Numbered from the stretch's first letter, positions 17,701 through 26,967 are shown. The stretch is DNA of 64,000 nt from Pseudomonadota bacterium (GCA_030684355.1 JAUXTN010000203.1:46198-110197), one strand, 5' to 3'. Notes: generated by a model from the sequence alone, not told the origin. Translations and numbers: made by a program.

Positions 17701-17937
17701 GCGCGGCGATGGCAGGAATCCGGGTGCTACGTGATGCCCGGGTTCAGCTCCACCGACGTGCTCCGCATCCTGGCCGACCGCCGCTCGGACGTCCCGTGAG
17801 TCGTCGGATCGGCGCGCGCGGCTCGCCGCCGACGCGGCGCGCAGGGGTACCTGTCCTCGCCCGCGGTGGAGCCCCACGTGGCGACGGAGCTGCTGCGGAA
17901 TTCCGTCCGCTGGCTGCGAGAGGTGTCCACGGTGTAG
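17701..17937 (+). pseudogene. Decayed response-regulator receiver fragment
   Basis: In the frame of 17701 the translation reads YVMPGFSSTDVLRILADRRS then DVP, then TGA at 17797. The same frame continues to GYLSSPAVEPHVATELLRNS and ends with TAG at 17935. The first part resembles the region after the phospho-Asp of a receiver domain (MPGxSGxxVLR). The last part resembles its C-terminal helix. The Asp pocket, the conserved Lys and any good start codon are missing. It lies between two histidine kinase genes, so it is probably a remnant of a third component of this locus. Confidence 0.4.
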
Positions 17938-17989
17938 GTGTCGTGCCGAACCCGGACGCCAGCGCACCAGCCTGCCGCGCGGTGGGGAG

Positions 17990-20077
17990 GTGACCTTGAC
18001 TGCCATTGCCACCCGGTGGAAGGGCGCCTCCATCCGGGTGCGGTTCATCGTGGCGTTCCTCGCGGCGGTCCTGCCGGTGATGGCCATCGGGTTCGCGGTC
18101 CTCGGCGCCAGCGAGATCCGGTCCCTCCGCCGCGCGCTCCGCGAGGAGACGCTCACGATCGCGCTGCTGGTCGGCACGAACGGCGCCGCGGATCTCGCGT
18201 TCGACGCGCGGGAGGAGTCCGTCGCGGCCCTCGCGCGGTTGGAGGAGGATCCCGACATGGCGTCGGCGGCCCTCTACGACACCGGCGGCCGCTTGTTCTC
18301 GGCGTGGCAGCGCGCCGGCGCCGCCGCCCCCCCCGCGGCGGTCGACCCGGGAACGACCGCCTCGATCCGGTTCGCAGAGGACGAGATCCAGGCGCTCCTG
18401 CCGGTGTCCCGCGAGGGAACCCGCTACGGGACGGTCCGCATCGCGGTCTCGACCGCGCGCCTGGACCGGCGGACCCGGACCTACGCCGCGACCGTGGCCG
18501 GGCTCGGCGCGGCGCTGGCCCTCCTCTCCGTCCTCCTCGCAAGCCTCCTGCAGGGGGGCCTCTCCCGCCCGATCCTCGACCTCGCCCGCGTCGCCGATCG
18601 CATCCGCACGCACGGCGACTTCAGCGTGCGCGCCGCCGAGCGGGGGGGCCCCGAGATCCAGGCGCTCGCCGGCGGGTTCAACGCGATGCTCGTGGCGCTC
18701 GAGGAGCGGCGGCGCCAGCGGGACCTCGCCGAGGCGTCGTGGCAGCGCTCGGCGCGGCGGCTCGCGGCCCTCCGGGAGATCGACACCGCCATCCTCGAGG
18801 GGCGCCCCTCCGGCGACGTCGCGACCGAGGCGCTGCGCCACGTCGTCGAGGTCGGCGGCGTTGCATGGGCCGCGGTGGTCGACGTCTCGCCGGGGGCGAG
18901 CAGCGCGCGGGTGGTGTCGGCCCGACCTCCCCTCGCGGACGCCGTCGACCCCGTCGCGACCGCAGATGCACACGCAACCTTCTTCCGGCTGCTCGCGAGC
19001 GGGCAGGCGGTCCCGGTCGAAGCGGGCGCGCCGGAGATGCCGGCCTTCCTCAGCGCCGCCCGCGCGGCGGGCGCCCGGCACGTGCTGCCGATCCCCCTGC
19101 GGACGCGCGAGGACTTCCTCGGGTGCATCCTCGTCGGCCTCGACGGCGATCTTCCGCCGGAGGAGATGCCGGAGGAGATGGAATTCGTCCACGACCTCGC
19201 CGATGTCGTGGCGGTGTCGATCCTGCACGCGCGCCTCTCGGCCCGGGTGGAGGAGCACACCGCCGAGCTCGAGCGCCGCGTGGCCGAGCGCACGGCCCGC
19301 CTCGCCGCGTCGGTCAAGGAGCTCGAGTCCTTCGGCTACACCGTGGCGCACGACCTGCGCTCGCCGCTGCGCTCCATCCACGGCTACGGCAGCGCCGTCC
19401 TGGAGGACGCCGGGGCGCTCGTGCCCGAATCGAGCCGCGCGTACCTCCGCCACATCCTGGCCTCCGCCGAGCGCATGGACCGGCTCATCCAGGATCTGCT
19501 CGCCTACAGCGGGATGGGCCTGGAGCCCATCGCGATCGGCCCGGTGGCGCTGACGCTGGTCGTCTCCGAAGCCCGGGCCCAGATCGACGACGTGCTGCGC
19601 GCCCGGGACGCGGACCTCGTCGTGGTGGAGCCGCTCGCCGAGGTCCGGGGCCACCGCGGCACGCTGGTCAAGGTCGCCGCGCACCTCCTGCTCAACGCCG
19701 CGACCTTCACCCGCCCGGGGGAGCGCCCCCGGATCCGCGTCTGGACGGAGGCGCGCGGCGCGAACGTCCGCCTCTTCGTGGAGGACGCCGGCCTCGGCAT
19801 CGCCCCCGAACACCAGGAGCGCATCTTCCGCGTGTTCGAGCGGCTCCACCGCGAGGACGAGTTCCCCGGGACGGGGATCGGCCTCGCGATCGTAAAGCGG
19901 GGGGCGGAGCGGTGCGGCGGCACCGCGGGCGTCTCGTCGACGCTCGGCCGCGGGAGCGTGTTCTGGATCGAGCTCCCGGGCTCCCCTCCGAGCGTTCGCG
20001 CCGACCCGGCACAGGCCGGGAACGGCTCGGCCTCCGAAGCCGATTTGTCGCTTGGACTTCCGGCTCGGCGTCCCTAG
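17990..20077 (+). CDS. Membrane histidine kinase with HAMP and GAF-like domain
   Basis: This protein is 695 residues. Order: basic N-terminus and membrane helix (about 18-40), short extracytoplasmic sensor, second helix (about 163-190), HAMP, a GAF-like domain (about 255-420), coiled coil, then the kinase core. The core has VAHDLRSPLRS with H454, and ATPase motifs VEDAGLGIAPE and GTGIGLAI. Its N box (HLLLNAATFT) is atypical but keeps one Asn. GTG at 17990 is used here. TTG at 17996 is equally plausible and lies 5 bases after GGGGAGG. Core sequence is close to that of the kinase at 15571, which suggests an ancient duplication. Confidence 0.9.
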   Translation: MTLTAIATRWKGASIRVRFIVAFLAAVLPVMAIGFAVLGASEIRSLRRALREETLTIALLVGTNGAADLAFDAREESVAALARLEEDPDMASAALYDTGGRLFSAWQRAGAAAPPAAVDPGTTASIRFAEDEIQALLPVSREGTRYGTVRIAVSTARLDRRTRTYAATVAGLGAALALLSVLLASLLQGGLSRPILDLARVADRIRTHGDFSVRAAERGGPEIQALAGGFNAMLVALEERRRQRDLAEASWQRSARRLAALREIDTAILEGRPSGDVATEALRHVVEVGGVAWAAVVDVSPGASSARVVSARPPLADAVDPVATADAHATFFRLLASGQAVPVEAGAPEMPAFLSAARAAGARHVLPIPLRTREDFLGCILVGLDGDLPPEEMPEEMEFVHDLADVVAVSILHARLSARVEEHTAELERRVAERTARLAASVKELESFGYTVAHDLRSPLRSIHGYGSAVLEDAGALVPESSRAYLRHILASAERMDRLIQDLLAYSGMGLEPIAIGPVALTLVVSEARAQIDDVLRARDADLVVVEPLAEVRGHRGTLVKVAAHLLLNAATFTRPGERPRIRVWTEARGANVRLFVEDAGLGIAPEHQERIFRVFERLHREDEFPGTGIGLAIVKRGAERCGGTAGVSSTLGRGSVFWIELPGSPPSVRADPAQAGNGSASEADLSLGLPARRP

Positions 20078-20089
20078 CTTCGAATCCAG

Positions 20090-20548
20090 ATGTCAGGTGG
20101 CCTCCCCCCCCTCCTGGTCGTCGACGACGAGTCGGACGACCTGTTCTTCTTCCAGCGCGCCGCCACCGCGGCCAACCTCGCGAACCCCGTCGACACCGCC
20201 GACGGGGGCGACGCCGCGATCGCGTGGCTGACCGCGTGCGCCGCGGGCGAGCCCGGGCACGTCGTCCCCATCGCGGTGGTCCTCGACCTCAAGATGCCCC
20301 GCCGCTCGGGCTTCGAGGTCCTCGCGTGGATCCGCGCGCACCCGGATCTCCACCGACTGCCGGTGGTCGTCTACACGTCGTCGAGCCTCGATCCGGACGT
20401 CGGCCGCGCCTACGACCTCGGCGCCAACTCCTACCTCGTGAAGCCCGTCACCTTCGACGCGCTCGTCGCGCTCATCCGCACGCTCGGCCTCTACTGGGGG
20501 GTGCTCAACCGGTGCCCGCATCAGCGTGTACCGGCGAGCGCCGGGTGA
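20090..20548 (+). CDS. Single-domain response regulator, Rcp1-like
   Basis: This is a 152-residue receiver domain without an output domain. The acidic pocket is VVDDESDD, the phosphorylation site is D66 in VLDLKMP, the Thr/Ser switch is in VVVYTSSSLD, and K118 is in YLVKPV. The motif set (long insert after the first helix, LKMPRRSGFEVLAWIR) is that of Rcp1-type partners of phytochrome-like kinases. It starts 12 bp after the second kinase gene and its stop overlaps the next GTG as GTGA. It probably receives phosphate from one or both upstream kinases. Confidence 0.92.
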   Translation: MSGGLPPLLVVDDESDDLFFFQRAATAANLANPVDTADGGDAAIAWLTACAAGEPGHVVPIAVVLDLKMPRRSGFEVLAWIRAHPDLHRLPVVVYTSSSLDPDVGRAYDLGANSYLVKPVTFDALVALIRTLGLYWGVLNRCPHQRVPASAG

Positions 20549-22467
20549 CCCCCGACGTCTCCCCGTGGCACGGGCTCTCCATCGAGGAGCTCATGGGCAT
20601 CCCGGTGGAGGCGCCCAGCCTCGGCGTGCCGCTCACGGCGCGGGAGGCGCCGGGCATCGTCACCGTCGTCACGCACGAGGAGATCGTCGACTCCGGCGCC
20701 CGCGACCTCGTAGACGTGCTCCGCCTCGTGCCCGGGGTCTCCTTCGGGGTGGACGTGGAGGGCGTGGTGGGCGTCGGGGTCCGCGGCGTGTGGGGCCACG
20801 AAGGAAAGGTCCTGCTGCGGGTGGACGGGCAGGAGCTCAACGAGGTCGACTATTCCACCACCCAGTTCGGAAACCGCTACCCCGTCGAGCTGATCGAGCG
20901 GGTCGAGGTCATCCGCGGCCCCGGGTCCGCCGTCTACGGAGGCTTCGCCGAGCTCGCGGTGATCAACGTGGTCCTGCGCTCCGTGGACGACCTGCACGGC
21001 GCGTTCGTGTCCGGCTACTACGGCCAGACGGAGGCGGCCTACGCGCGCCGCAACGTGAACCTGTTCTTCGCCGCCCCCATCGAGGCGGTGGACGAGCTCT
21101 CGGTGAGCGTGCACGCGTCCGTCGGGCAGGGGCAGCGCAGCGATCGCACCTACACCGACTTCGACGGCGGCTCCTACGCGATGGAGGGCCACTCGGCGCT
21201 CGATCCGCGCGGCTTCGGCGCCACCGTGGCCTGGAAGGGGCTCCGCGTGCGCTTCCTCTACGACGGATACCGCACCACCACCGCGGACGGCTTCGGCACG
21301 GTGATCCCGGAGGTCGAGCAGACGTTCCGGGGGTACTACGCGGACGCGTCGTACGTCTGGAAGCTCGGTGACACCGTCACGCTGACGCCGCGGTTGTCCT
21401 TCAAGCGCCAGCACGCGTGGCGGGTCACCGATCGGAGCTCGCCGATCTTCGCCGACCGTCACGTCGACCGCTACGTCGAGGCGCTCGACCTCGCCTGGGA
21501 CGCCGCCCGGCACCTCACCCTCGTCGCGGGGGTCGCCGCGACCGAGGACCACGCCGCGCTGGACGACCCGTTCATCGGCGGCCTGCAGTCCCTCTACGAC
21601 GGGGAGCCCTCCGCCACCTGGTGGAACGGCGCGGCCTACGGCGAGGCGCGGTACCTCGGCCCGATCGCCCACGTCCACGCGGGCCTGCGCTACGAGCACC
21701 ACAGCGCCTACGGCGGGTCGCTGGTCCCGCGCGCCGTGATCACGAAGGTGTTCGAACCGTTCCACGCGAAGCTGCTGTACAGCCGCGCGTTCCGCGCGCC
21801 GGGGGTGCAGAACGTCAACCTCAACCCCGAGGTCGAGCCGGAGCGGACGAGCGCGCTCGAGGCGGAGGTGGGCGCCCGGATCGGCCCGTACATGCTCGCG
21901 ACCGTCAACGCGTTCGACCTCACGATCACCGATCCGATCGTCTTCGGGGGCGAGCAGGTCGACGGGACGCTGGTCGAGACCTACAGGAACGCCGTTCGGA
22001 CGGGATCGAGGGGGGTGGAGGCGACCTGGCGGGTCTGGCACGCGATGGGGCGCGTCCAGATCGGGTACTCCTTCTACACGTCGGCGGGCAAGAACGACGT
22101 GGAGACGTACGCCGTCCCCGGGCGCAACGACCTCCTCCTCGCCTTCCCGGCCCACAAGCTCACGTTGGACGGCAGCCTCCGCCTCGGCGGCTCCTTCTCC
22201 GTGAACCCGTCCGCGACGCTCTTCGGCGAGCGGTTCGCCTGGACGGGCCACGAGGAGATCACGCGGTTCCCGCCCGTGACGCTGGTGAACCTGTTCCTCC
22301 AGTACCGGGACCTTGGCGTCGACGGGCTCGACGTGGGCGTGGGCGCCTACAACCTCCTCGACGCCCACGTTCCGTACCTGCAACCGTACGATGGGGGGCA
22401 CGCGCCGCTCCCCGACGGCTCGCGCGAATACGTCGCCCGGGTGACCTACACCTACCGTTTCGACTGA
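20545..22467 (+). CDS. TonB-dependent-receptor-like outer-membrane protein
   Basis: This protein has 640 residues from GTG at 20545, which overlaps the regulator stop. The start of the plug domain is clear: LSIEELMGIPVEAPS, then APGIVTVVTHEEIVDSGARD, DVLRLVPGV and ERVEVIRGPGSAVYGGFAEL. The rest is a beta-barrel with alternating aromatic strands ending YVARVTYTYRF, as expected for outer-membrane insertion. Oddly, no signal peptide precedes the plug. The upstream frame lies inside the regulator gene and is not hydrophobic. Either the true start is unusual, or a signal has been lost. It is followed 6 bp later by a YfiR-type gene. Confidence 0.86.
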   Translation: MTPDVSPWHGLSIEELMGIPVEAPSLGVPLTAREAPGIVTVVTHEEIVDSGARDLVDVLRLVPGVSFGVDVEGVVGVGVRGVWGHEGKVLLRVDGQELNEVDYSTTQFGNRYPVELIERVEVIRGPGSAVYGGFAELAVINVVLRSVDDLHGAFVSGYYGQTEAAYARRNVNLFFAAPIEAVDELSVSVHASVGQGQRSDRTYTDFDGGSYAMEGHSALDPRGFGATVAWKGLRVRFLYDGYRTTTADGFGTVIPEVEQTFRGYYADASYVWKLGDTVTLTPRLSFKRQHAWRVTDRSSPIFADRHVDRYVEALDLAWDAARHLTLVAGVAATEDHAALDDPFIGGLQSLYDGEPSATWWNGAAYGEARYLGPIAHVHAGLRYEHHSAYGGSLVPRAVITKVFEPFHAKLLYSRAFRAPGVQNVNLNPEVEPERTSALEAEVGARIGPYMLATVNAFDLTITDPIVFGGEQVDGTLVETYRNAVRTGSRGVEATWRVWHAMGRVQIGYSFYTSAGKNDVETYAVPGRNDLLLAFPAHKLTLDGSLRLGGSFSVNPSATLFGERFAWTGHEEITRFPPVTLVNLFLQYRDLGVDGLDVGVGAYNLLDAHVPYLQPYDGGHAPLPDGSREYVARVTYTYRFD

Positions 22468-22473
22468 CCCCGC

Positions 22474-23031
22474 ATGCTGAGCCGCCCGCTCCGCCCCGTC
22501 GTGGCCGCCGTCGCCCTGCTCTTGGCGTGCGCGAGCGGGGAGGCCCACGGGCAGACGCGCGAGTACGCCCTGAAGGCCGAGTTCCTGGAGCGGTTCACCC
22601 AGTTCGTCGACTGGCCGGCGGAGACGTTCCCCGCACCCGACGATCCGTTCGTCCTCTGCGTGGTCGGGGAGAACCCCTTCGGGGGCCTCCTCGAGGAGAT
22701 GGCGCGCGCGCGCCGCTTCGAGCACCGGCGCGGCGAGGTGCGCTACTTCGCCGACCTCGACGACCTCGACGCCCTCGCGGCGTTGCCGGCGTGCCACCTC
22801 GCGTGGCTCTCGCACGCGGGGAAGCGCACGTTGGCCGCCGTCGTCCGGCAGACCGACGGCAAGCCGATCCTCACCGTCGGCGACACCCCCGGCTACGCGG
22901 AGGCGGGCTTCCTCGTCAACTTCTTCCTCGAGGGCGGACGGATCCGGTTCGAGATCAACCACCCGGCGGTGGAGCGGAGCGGCCTCGCGTTCAGCAGCCA
23001 GCTCCTGAGGCTCGCCCGGGTGATCCACTGA
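22474..23031 (+). CDS. YfiR / DUF4154 family periplasmic protein
   Basis: This 185-residue protein has a Sec signal (about 1-27, LRPVVAAVALLLACASGEAH). It has the DUF4154 pattern: EYALKAEFLERFTQFVDWPA, VLCVVGENPFG, CHLAWLS, and the C-terminal GFLVNFFLEGGRIRFEINHP. In Pseudomonas, YfiR is a periplasmic regulator of a membrane cyclic-di-GMP enzyme. In many other bacteria DUF4154 genes sit beside TonB-like receptors and hybrid kinases, as here. It probably links outer-membrane or periplasmic conditions to the upstream kinases. Confidence 0.9.
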   Translation: MLSRPLRPVVAAVALLLACASGEAHGQTREYALKAEFLERFTQFVDWPAETFPAPDDPFVLCVVGENPFGGLLEEMARARRFEHRRGEVRYFADLDDLDALAALPACHLAWLSHAGKRTLAAVVRQTDGKPILTVGDTPGYAEAGFLVNFFLEGGRIRFEINHPAVERSGLAFSSQLLRLARVIH

Positions 23032-23032
23032 G

Positions 23033-23269
23033 TCAGACCGGCCCCGACAACACCCGGGAGCAGAGCGCGACCACCTCGTCGATGCTCATCGGCTTGTCGA
23101 CCACGGCGCGGGCGCCCAGGATTCCGGGGCGACACGTCGCGGCCAACGGGCCCTGCAACCACGTCTTCACGAGGACCACGCCCTCGTCGTCCCCGACGGG
23201 TACGTCGACCGGCTCGCACGCCGCGCTCCCACACCCGGCGAGGAGCGCGGAGAGGGCGAGCAGCCTCAC
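23033..23269 (-). CDS. Small lipoprotein with receiver-like tail
   Basis: GTG at 23269 overlaps the preceding gene's stop (GTGA) and gives 78 residues: a lipoprotein signal (VRLLALSALLAGC), then a short domain. The C-terminal sequence AVVDKPMSIDEVVALCSRVL resembles the Lys-containing end of receiver domains (KP followed by an amphipathic helix), but no phospho-Asp is present. It may be a domain scrap attached to a signal peptide. It is convergent with the yfiR-like gene, with only 1 bp between stops. Confidence 0.6.
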   Translation of the reverse strand: MRLLALSALLAGCGSAACEPVDVPVGDDEGVVLVKTWLQGPLAATCRPGILGARAVVDKPMSIDEVVALCSRVLSGPV

Positions 23270-24672
23270 TTGTCGTCCAACCGCCACCGGAACCGCTGGG
23301 CGATGTTCTCGAACGCGGCGTCGTCCGAAGGGTCCCCACCGGCGAAGGCGAGCGCCATCCGCTCCACGAGCCGCTCGTTCGCGTCCACGATGTTGTCGAC
23401 GGCCTCGTGCGACGCCGTCGCGCCCGAGATCCACAGGTTCCCCCGGCCCTGGTGCCGCTCGAAGCGCGCGACCGCGCCGCCGCGGATGGCCTCGGGCGTG
23501 TACTGGGGCGAGTAGCGCCACCGGCACTGGCGGAGCACCGTGTTCACCGTGGCGCCCTCGGCCGCGAGGTCCGCGTGGAGGGTGGCGAGCAGGTCTGCAT
23601 CCGAGCGATCCGGGCTCCCGTACTGGTAGGTCACGTAGACGTCCGGCCGCGTGCGCGAGCGCGCCTTGGCCACGCCGGTCTTGTCGCCCGTGCGCCGCGC
23701 CCCGAGCACCTGCCCCCGTGCCACGCTCGGCCCGTCCTTCGCGCGCGCCTCCCAGCACCGCGTGTCCGAGTCCCGGAACCAGCCGCCGGCGTCGATGAGC
23801 GTCGAGACCATCTCGCCCCATCGCAGGGTCTCCCCGTCGACGGGGAGCGCGGCGCGATCGACAGCGTCGAACGGGAACCACGCGGCGGCCTCGTCGAGCG
23901 GAGTGGTGAGGACGAGGTGGTCGAACGAGAACGGGCCCCGGTCGGTGTGCACCTCGAAGCCGCCCTGGCGGCGCTCGACGCTCGTGATGGTGGTGCCGAG
24001 CCGCACGTCGAGGTCGTAGGCGAGGTGCGTCCAGAGCGCCGACCAGCCCGGCGCGGGCTCGGCGATCTGGGTCGTGACGGCCGCCCAGAGGAGCGACGGC
24101 ATGTTCCAGCGCAGTCCGTAGAGCGCGGGCACCCGGTCCGTGGCGCCGTAGCCCATCACCGTCATCGAGCGGAGCGCGAAGCGGGCCACGACGTCGAGGT
24201 CGCGGGCGCGGAGCCAATCGAGGAAGGAGTCGGCGACCTCCTCCCGCATCAGGCGCCCGTTGGTGCCGATGGCGTCGTCCGGCGCGCCGCGGAGCTCCCA
24301 GTCGTGGAACAGGATCCAGTCGCGGACGTAGCGCGCGATCTGCGCGGCGGCGCCGATGCGCCCGGCGCCGCCGAGCACGTAGTCCTCGAACGTGGTCCGC
24401 TCGCCGTGCTCGAGCTCGATCACCTGCCGCGGCAGCGCGTGCTCGCGGATGCTGGCCTGCTCCATCCACTTGCGGACCGTGGTGTACCCGGTGCCGAGGT
24501 AGCAGGTGCCGAGCTCGTGGCCGAGGCCCTCGTGCGTCACGGTGAGCGACTTGCCGCCCACGCGCTCCGAGCGCTCCAGCAAGGTCACGTCCGCGTGGCC
24601 CTGGTCCGAGAGGAGGCGAGCCAGGGAGAGGCCGCCGGGGCCGGCGCCGACGATGCCGATGCGTGGAGACAT
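23266..24672 (-). CDS. FAD/NAD(P)-dependent amine-oxidase-like oxidoreductase
   Basis: This 468-residue protein has the N-terminal nucleotide-binding motif IGIVGAGPGGLSLARLL, an acidic end of the second strand (LLERSERVGGKSL), and a C-terminal region (GNLWISGATASHEAVDNIVD) that would close the flavin pocket. It looks like the flavin-containing amine oxidase/protoporphyrinogen oxidase superfamily, and the substrate cannot be told. It follows the FG-GAP lipoprotein gene on the same strand after 48 bp and is coupled to the small lipoprotein by overlap. Confidence 0.85.
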   Translation of the reverse strand: MSPRIGIVGAGPGGLSLARLLSDQGHADVTLLERSERVGGKSLTVTHEGLGHELGTCYLGTGYTTVRKWMEQASIREHALPRQVIELEHGERTTFEDYVLGGAGRIGAAAQIARYVRDWILFHDWELRGAPDDAIGTNGRLMREEVADSFLDWLRARDLDVVARFALRSMTVMGYGATDRVPALYGLRWNMPSLLWAAVTTQIAEPAPGWSALWTHLAYDLDVRLGTTITSVERRQGGFEVHTDRGPFSFDHLVLTTPLDEAAAWFPFDAVDRAALPVDGETLRWGEMVSTLIDAGGWFRDSDTRCWEARAKDGPSVARGQVLGARRTGDKTGVAKARSRTRPDVYVTYQYGSPDRSDADLLATLHADLAAEGATVNTVLRQCRWRYSPQYTPEAIRGGAVARFERHQGRGNLWISGATASHEAVDNIVDANERLVERMALAFAGGDPSDDAAFENIAQRFRWRLDDK

Positions 24673-24720
24673 GGGGATACCCGAAGTGTGCCTTGTTCTT
24701 ACCAGACTTCTGCCCGGACG

Positions 24721-26967
24721 TCAGCGCCCGCGGAGCACGTAGGCGGCCCCGCCGCCCGTCGCGAGCGTGTCGATGCCGGGGGCGCCCAGCAGGAGGTCTC
24801 CGAAGCCGTCGCCGTCGAGGTCTCCGCCGGCCGCGAGCCCGCTCCCCAGGGCGTCGTCCGCCGCGGCGCCGTAGAGCGACACATCGGCATCCGCGTCGGT
24901 CAGGAGCGCGCCCCACGCGCCGCCCCCGAAGTAGAGGAACACCGCGCCCGCGTCGGTGGCGCGCGTGTCGTCCGCCCGCGCGCCGATCGCGAGATCGTCG
25001 GCGCCGTCCCCGTCGAGGTCGGAGGCGCACGCGAGCGCCGCGGCGAAGCTCGACGGGGTCCCGACCCAGGCGGCGTCGGCGTCCGCGAGGGCGACGTTCC
25101 CCGAGAGCGCGGCGGGGTCGAGGAACACCCACGCCTCGCCCGACACGAACGACGACAGCGCCAGGCTCGCGCCGCCGGTGCCCGCGAGATCGCCGGGGGT
25201 CGCGAGCGCGTCGTTCCCGAGGGCCGCCGAGGCCGTGGCGCCGAGGACCACGAACGTGGCGGCGTCGTCGGCGCGCTCCCCGATCCACGCGGCGCGCGCG
25301 CTGCCCGGGAACACGTAGACCGCCCCCGCGTTCGCGCCCCCCTCGTCTCCACCGGGCGCGCCCGCGATGACGTCGGCGTAGCCGTCGCCGGTGAAGTCGG
25401 CGACCGCCAGGCTCTGGCCCAGGTAGTCGTCCGCGGCGCTCCCGTAGACGATGTCGGTGGCGTCGCCCACGGCGGCGAGGTCGTCCAGGGCGTCGCCCGC
25501 ATAGACCGAGACGCTGCCCGTGTAGGCGTCGGTCCCGGCGGACCCCACGTGGGCGTCGTACACCGCGGCGATCACGACGTCCGGATTGCCGTCCCCGTCG
25601 ACGTCGCCCGTCGCCGCGCCGCGCACGAGGTCCGTCGGGCCGTCCCCCTCCCACCGCGCCGTGTGGGTGGCGCCGAGGGCCACCCCGCCCGTCGCCAGCG
25701 TGCCGTCGAGCAGCCAGACCCGCCCGTACGCCGCGTACGAGCCGCCCACGAGCAGATCCGCCGTCCCGTCGCGGGTCACGTCCGCCATCGGCCCCGACAC
25801 GTACCCGAGCACGTAGGAGGCCTGTCCGGTGAGCGTCGCCCGCGCGTACCCCCCGACCGCGCCGCTCGCGCCCGTGGCATCGCCCCCCGACACGACCCAC
25901 CCGGAGCCGGTGGCGCCGGTCTCGGAGAGGAGCACGAGGTCGTCGAGGCCGTCGCCGTCGAGGTCTCCGCCGAGCGAGAGGGTGTGGCTCGCGCCGAGCC
26001 CCAGCGACGCCGAGGCCCCGTAGAGCACGCCGTCGGCCACGGCGTCCACGTGGAGGTCGTCCGTGGCGCCGTCGCAGTCGTTGTCGCGGGCATCCCACGC
26101 CTCGATGCCGGGGATCGCCGGATCGGCGTCGTCGCAGTCGTCGGCGTCGAAGGCCGCGCTCTCCCCGGGCCCGTCGCACGCGACGTCGCCCGAGACCACC
26201 GTGAGCGTGGTGTCCGCGGCCCGGAACGTGTCGCCGTCGGCGTCCACCCAGCAGAGCTCCGTGGTGTCGCAGTCCTGGTCGACGCCGTCCGCCACGCCCT
26301 CGCTCGCGCCCGGGAACACGTTGTTGGTCGTGTCGTCGCAATCGGTGCCGTCGGTCGCCCAGGTGTCCACCGGCACACAGCTCAGCGTGCCGACGTCCTC
26401 GGCGTCGCCGTAGCCGTCCCGGTCGCGGTCGGGAAAGTAGCGCACGCGCCCCTCGGCCTCGGCACCGGCGTCGTCGTCCGCGAGGCCGTCGCAGTCCTCG
26501 TCGGTACCCTCGACGTCGCAGCGCTCCGTGGCGCCCGGGTACACGTCCGCGTCGGCGTCGTCGCAATCGCCGCCGACCGGCGCGTCAAACCCGGTGGCCT
26601 CCTGCGGCTCGCACCAGCATTGGGTCGCGTCGGTGCCGGTGCCGTCCCCGTCGGCGTCGTAGGCCCAGGTGACACACCCGCCGGCGCCCTCCACGTCGGT
26701 GAGGCCGTCACAATCGTCGTCCTCGGGGGTGTCACACGCCTCGACCGCGCCGGGGCGGACGGTGGCGTGCGCGTCGTCGCAGTCCGTGCCGCCGAACACG
26801 TAGCTGTCGTAGCCGTCCCCATCGCGGTCGTAGTCGGAGCCGCCGTCACACGCCTGGTCGGTGCCGTCGTACCAGACCTCGTCGGTGCAGGTGGGCTTGC
26901 CCGCGTCCAGGCGCGCCTCCAGATCTCCGGGCGAGATCCAGGTGCATGCGAGGAGGGAGAGGAGCAT
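24721..26967 (-). CDS. FG-GAP / MopE-repeat surface lipoprotein
   Basis: This protein has 748 residues, with a minimal lipoprotein signal (MLLSLLAC). The N-terminal third is a chain of Asp-rich MopE-like blocks (e.g. DRDGDGYDSYVFGGTDCDDA, DGTGTDATQCWCEP and DRDRDGYGD). The remaining two thirds are seven or so FG-GAP repeats of a beta-propeller (DLDGDGLDDLVLLSE, DVDGDGNPDVVIAA, DFTGDGYADVIAGAPGG, DLDGDGFGDLLLGAPG). This predicts a calcium-stabilised surface protein. It starts only 9 bp after the eutL stop on the same strand, so it may be transcribed with the ethanolamine genes, a surprising partner for cytoplasmic enzymes. Confidence 0.87.
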   Translation of the reverse strand: MLLSLLACTWISPGDLEARLDAGKPTCTDEVWYDGTDQACDGGSDYDRDGDGYDSYVFGGTDCDDAHATVRPGAVEACDTPEDDDCDGLTDVEGAGGCVTWAYDADGDGTGTDATQCWCEPQEATGFDAPVGGDCDDADADVYPGATERCDVEGTDEDCDGLADDDAGAEAEGRVRYFPDRDRDGYGDAEDVGTLSCVPVDTWATDGTDCDDTTNNVFPGASEGVADGVDQDCDTTELCWVDADGDTFRAADTTLTVVSGDVACDGPGESAAFDADDCDDADPAIPGIEAWDARDNDCDGATDDLHVDAVADGVLYGASASLGLGASHTLSLGGDLDGDGLDDLVLLSETGATGSGWVVSGGDATGASGAVGGYARATLTGQASYVLGYVSGPMADVTRDGTADLLVGGSYAAYGRVWLLDGTLATGGVALGATHTARWEGDGPTDLVRGAATGDVDGDGNPDVVIAAVYDAHVGSAGTDAYTGSVSVYAGDALDDLAAVGDATDIVYGSAADDYLGQSLAVADFTGDGYADVIAGAPGGDEGGANAGAVYVFPGSARAAWIGERADDAATFVVLGATASAALGNDALATPGDLAGTGGASLALSSFVSGEAWVFLDPAALSGNVALADADAAWVGTPSSFAAALACASDLDGDGADDLAIGARADDTRATDAGAVFLYFGGGAWGALLTDADADVSLYGAAADDALGSGLAAGGDLDGDGFGDLLLGAPGIDTLATGGGAAYVLRGR

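Noticed and set aside
17797..17799. A second possible selenocysteine TGA (receiver fragment)
   Set aside because: No redox-active position is expected there, no hairpin follows, and the fragment lacks key receiver residues, so decay is the better explanation.
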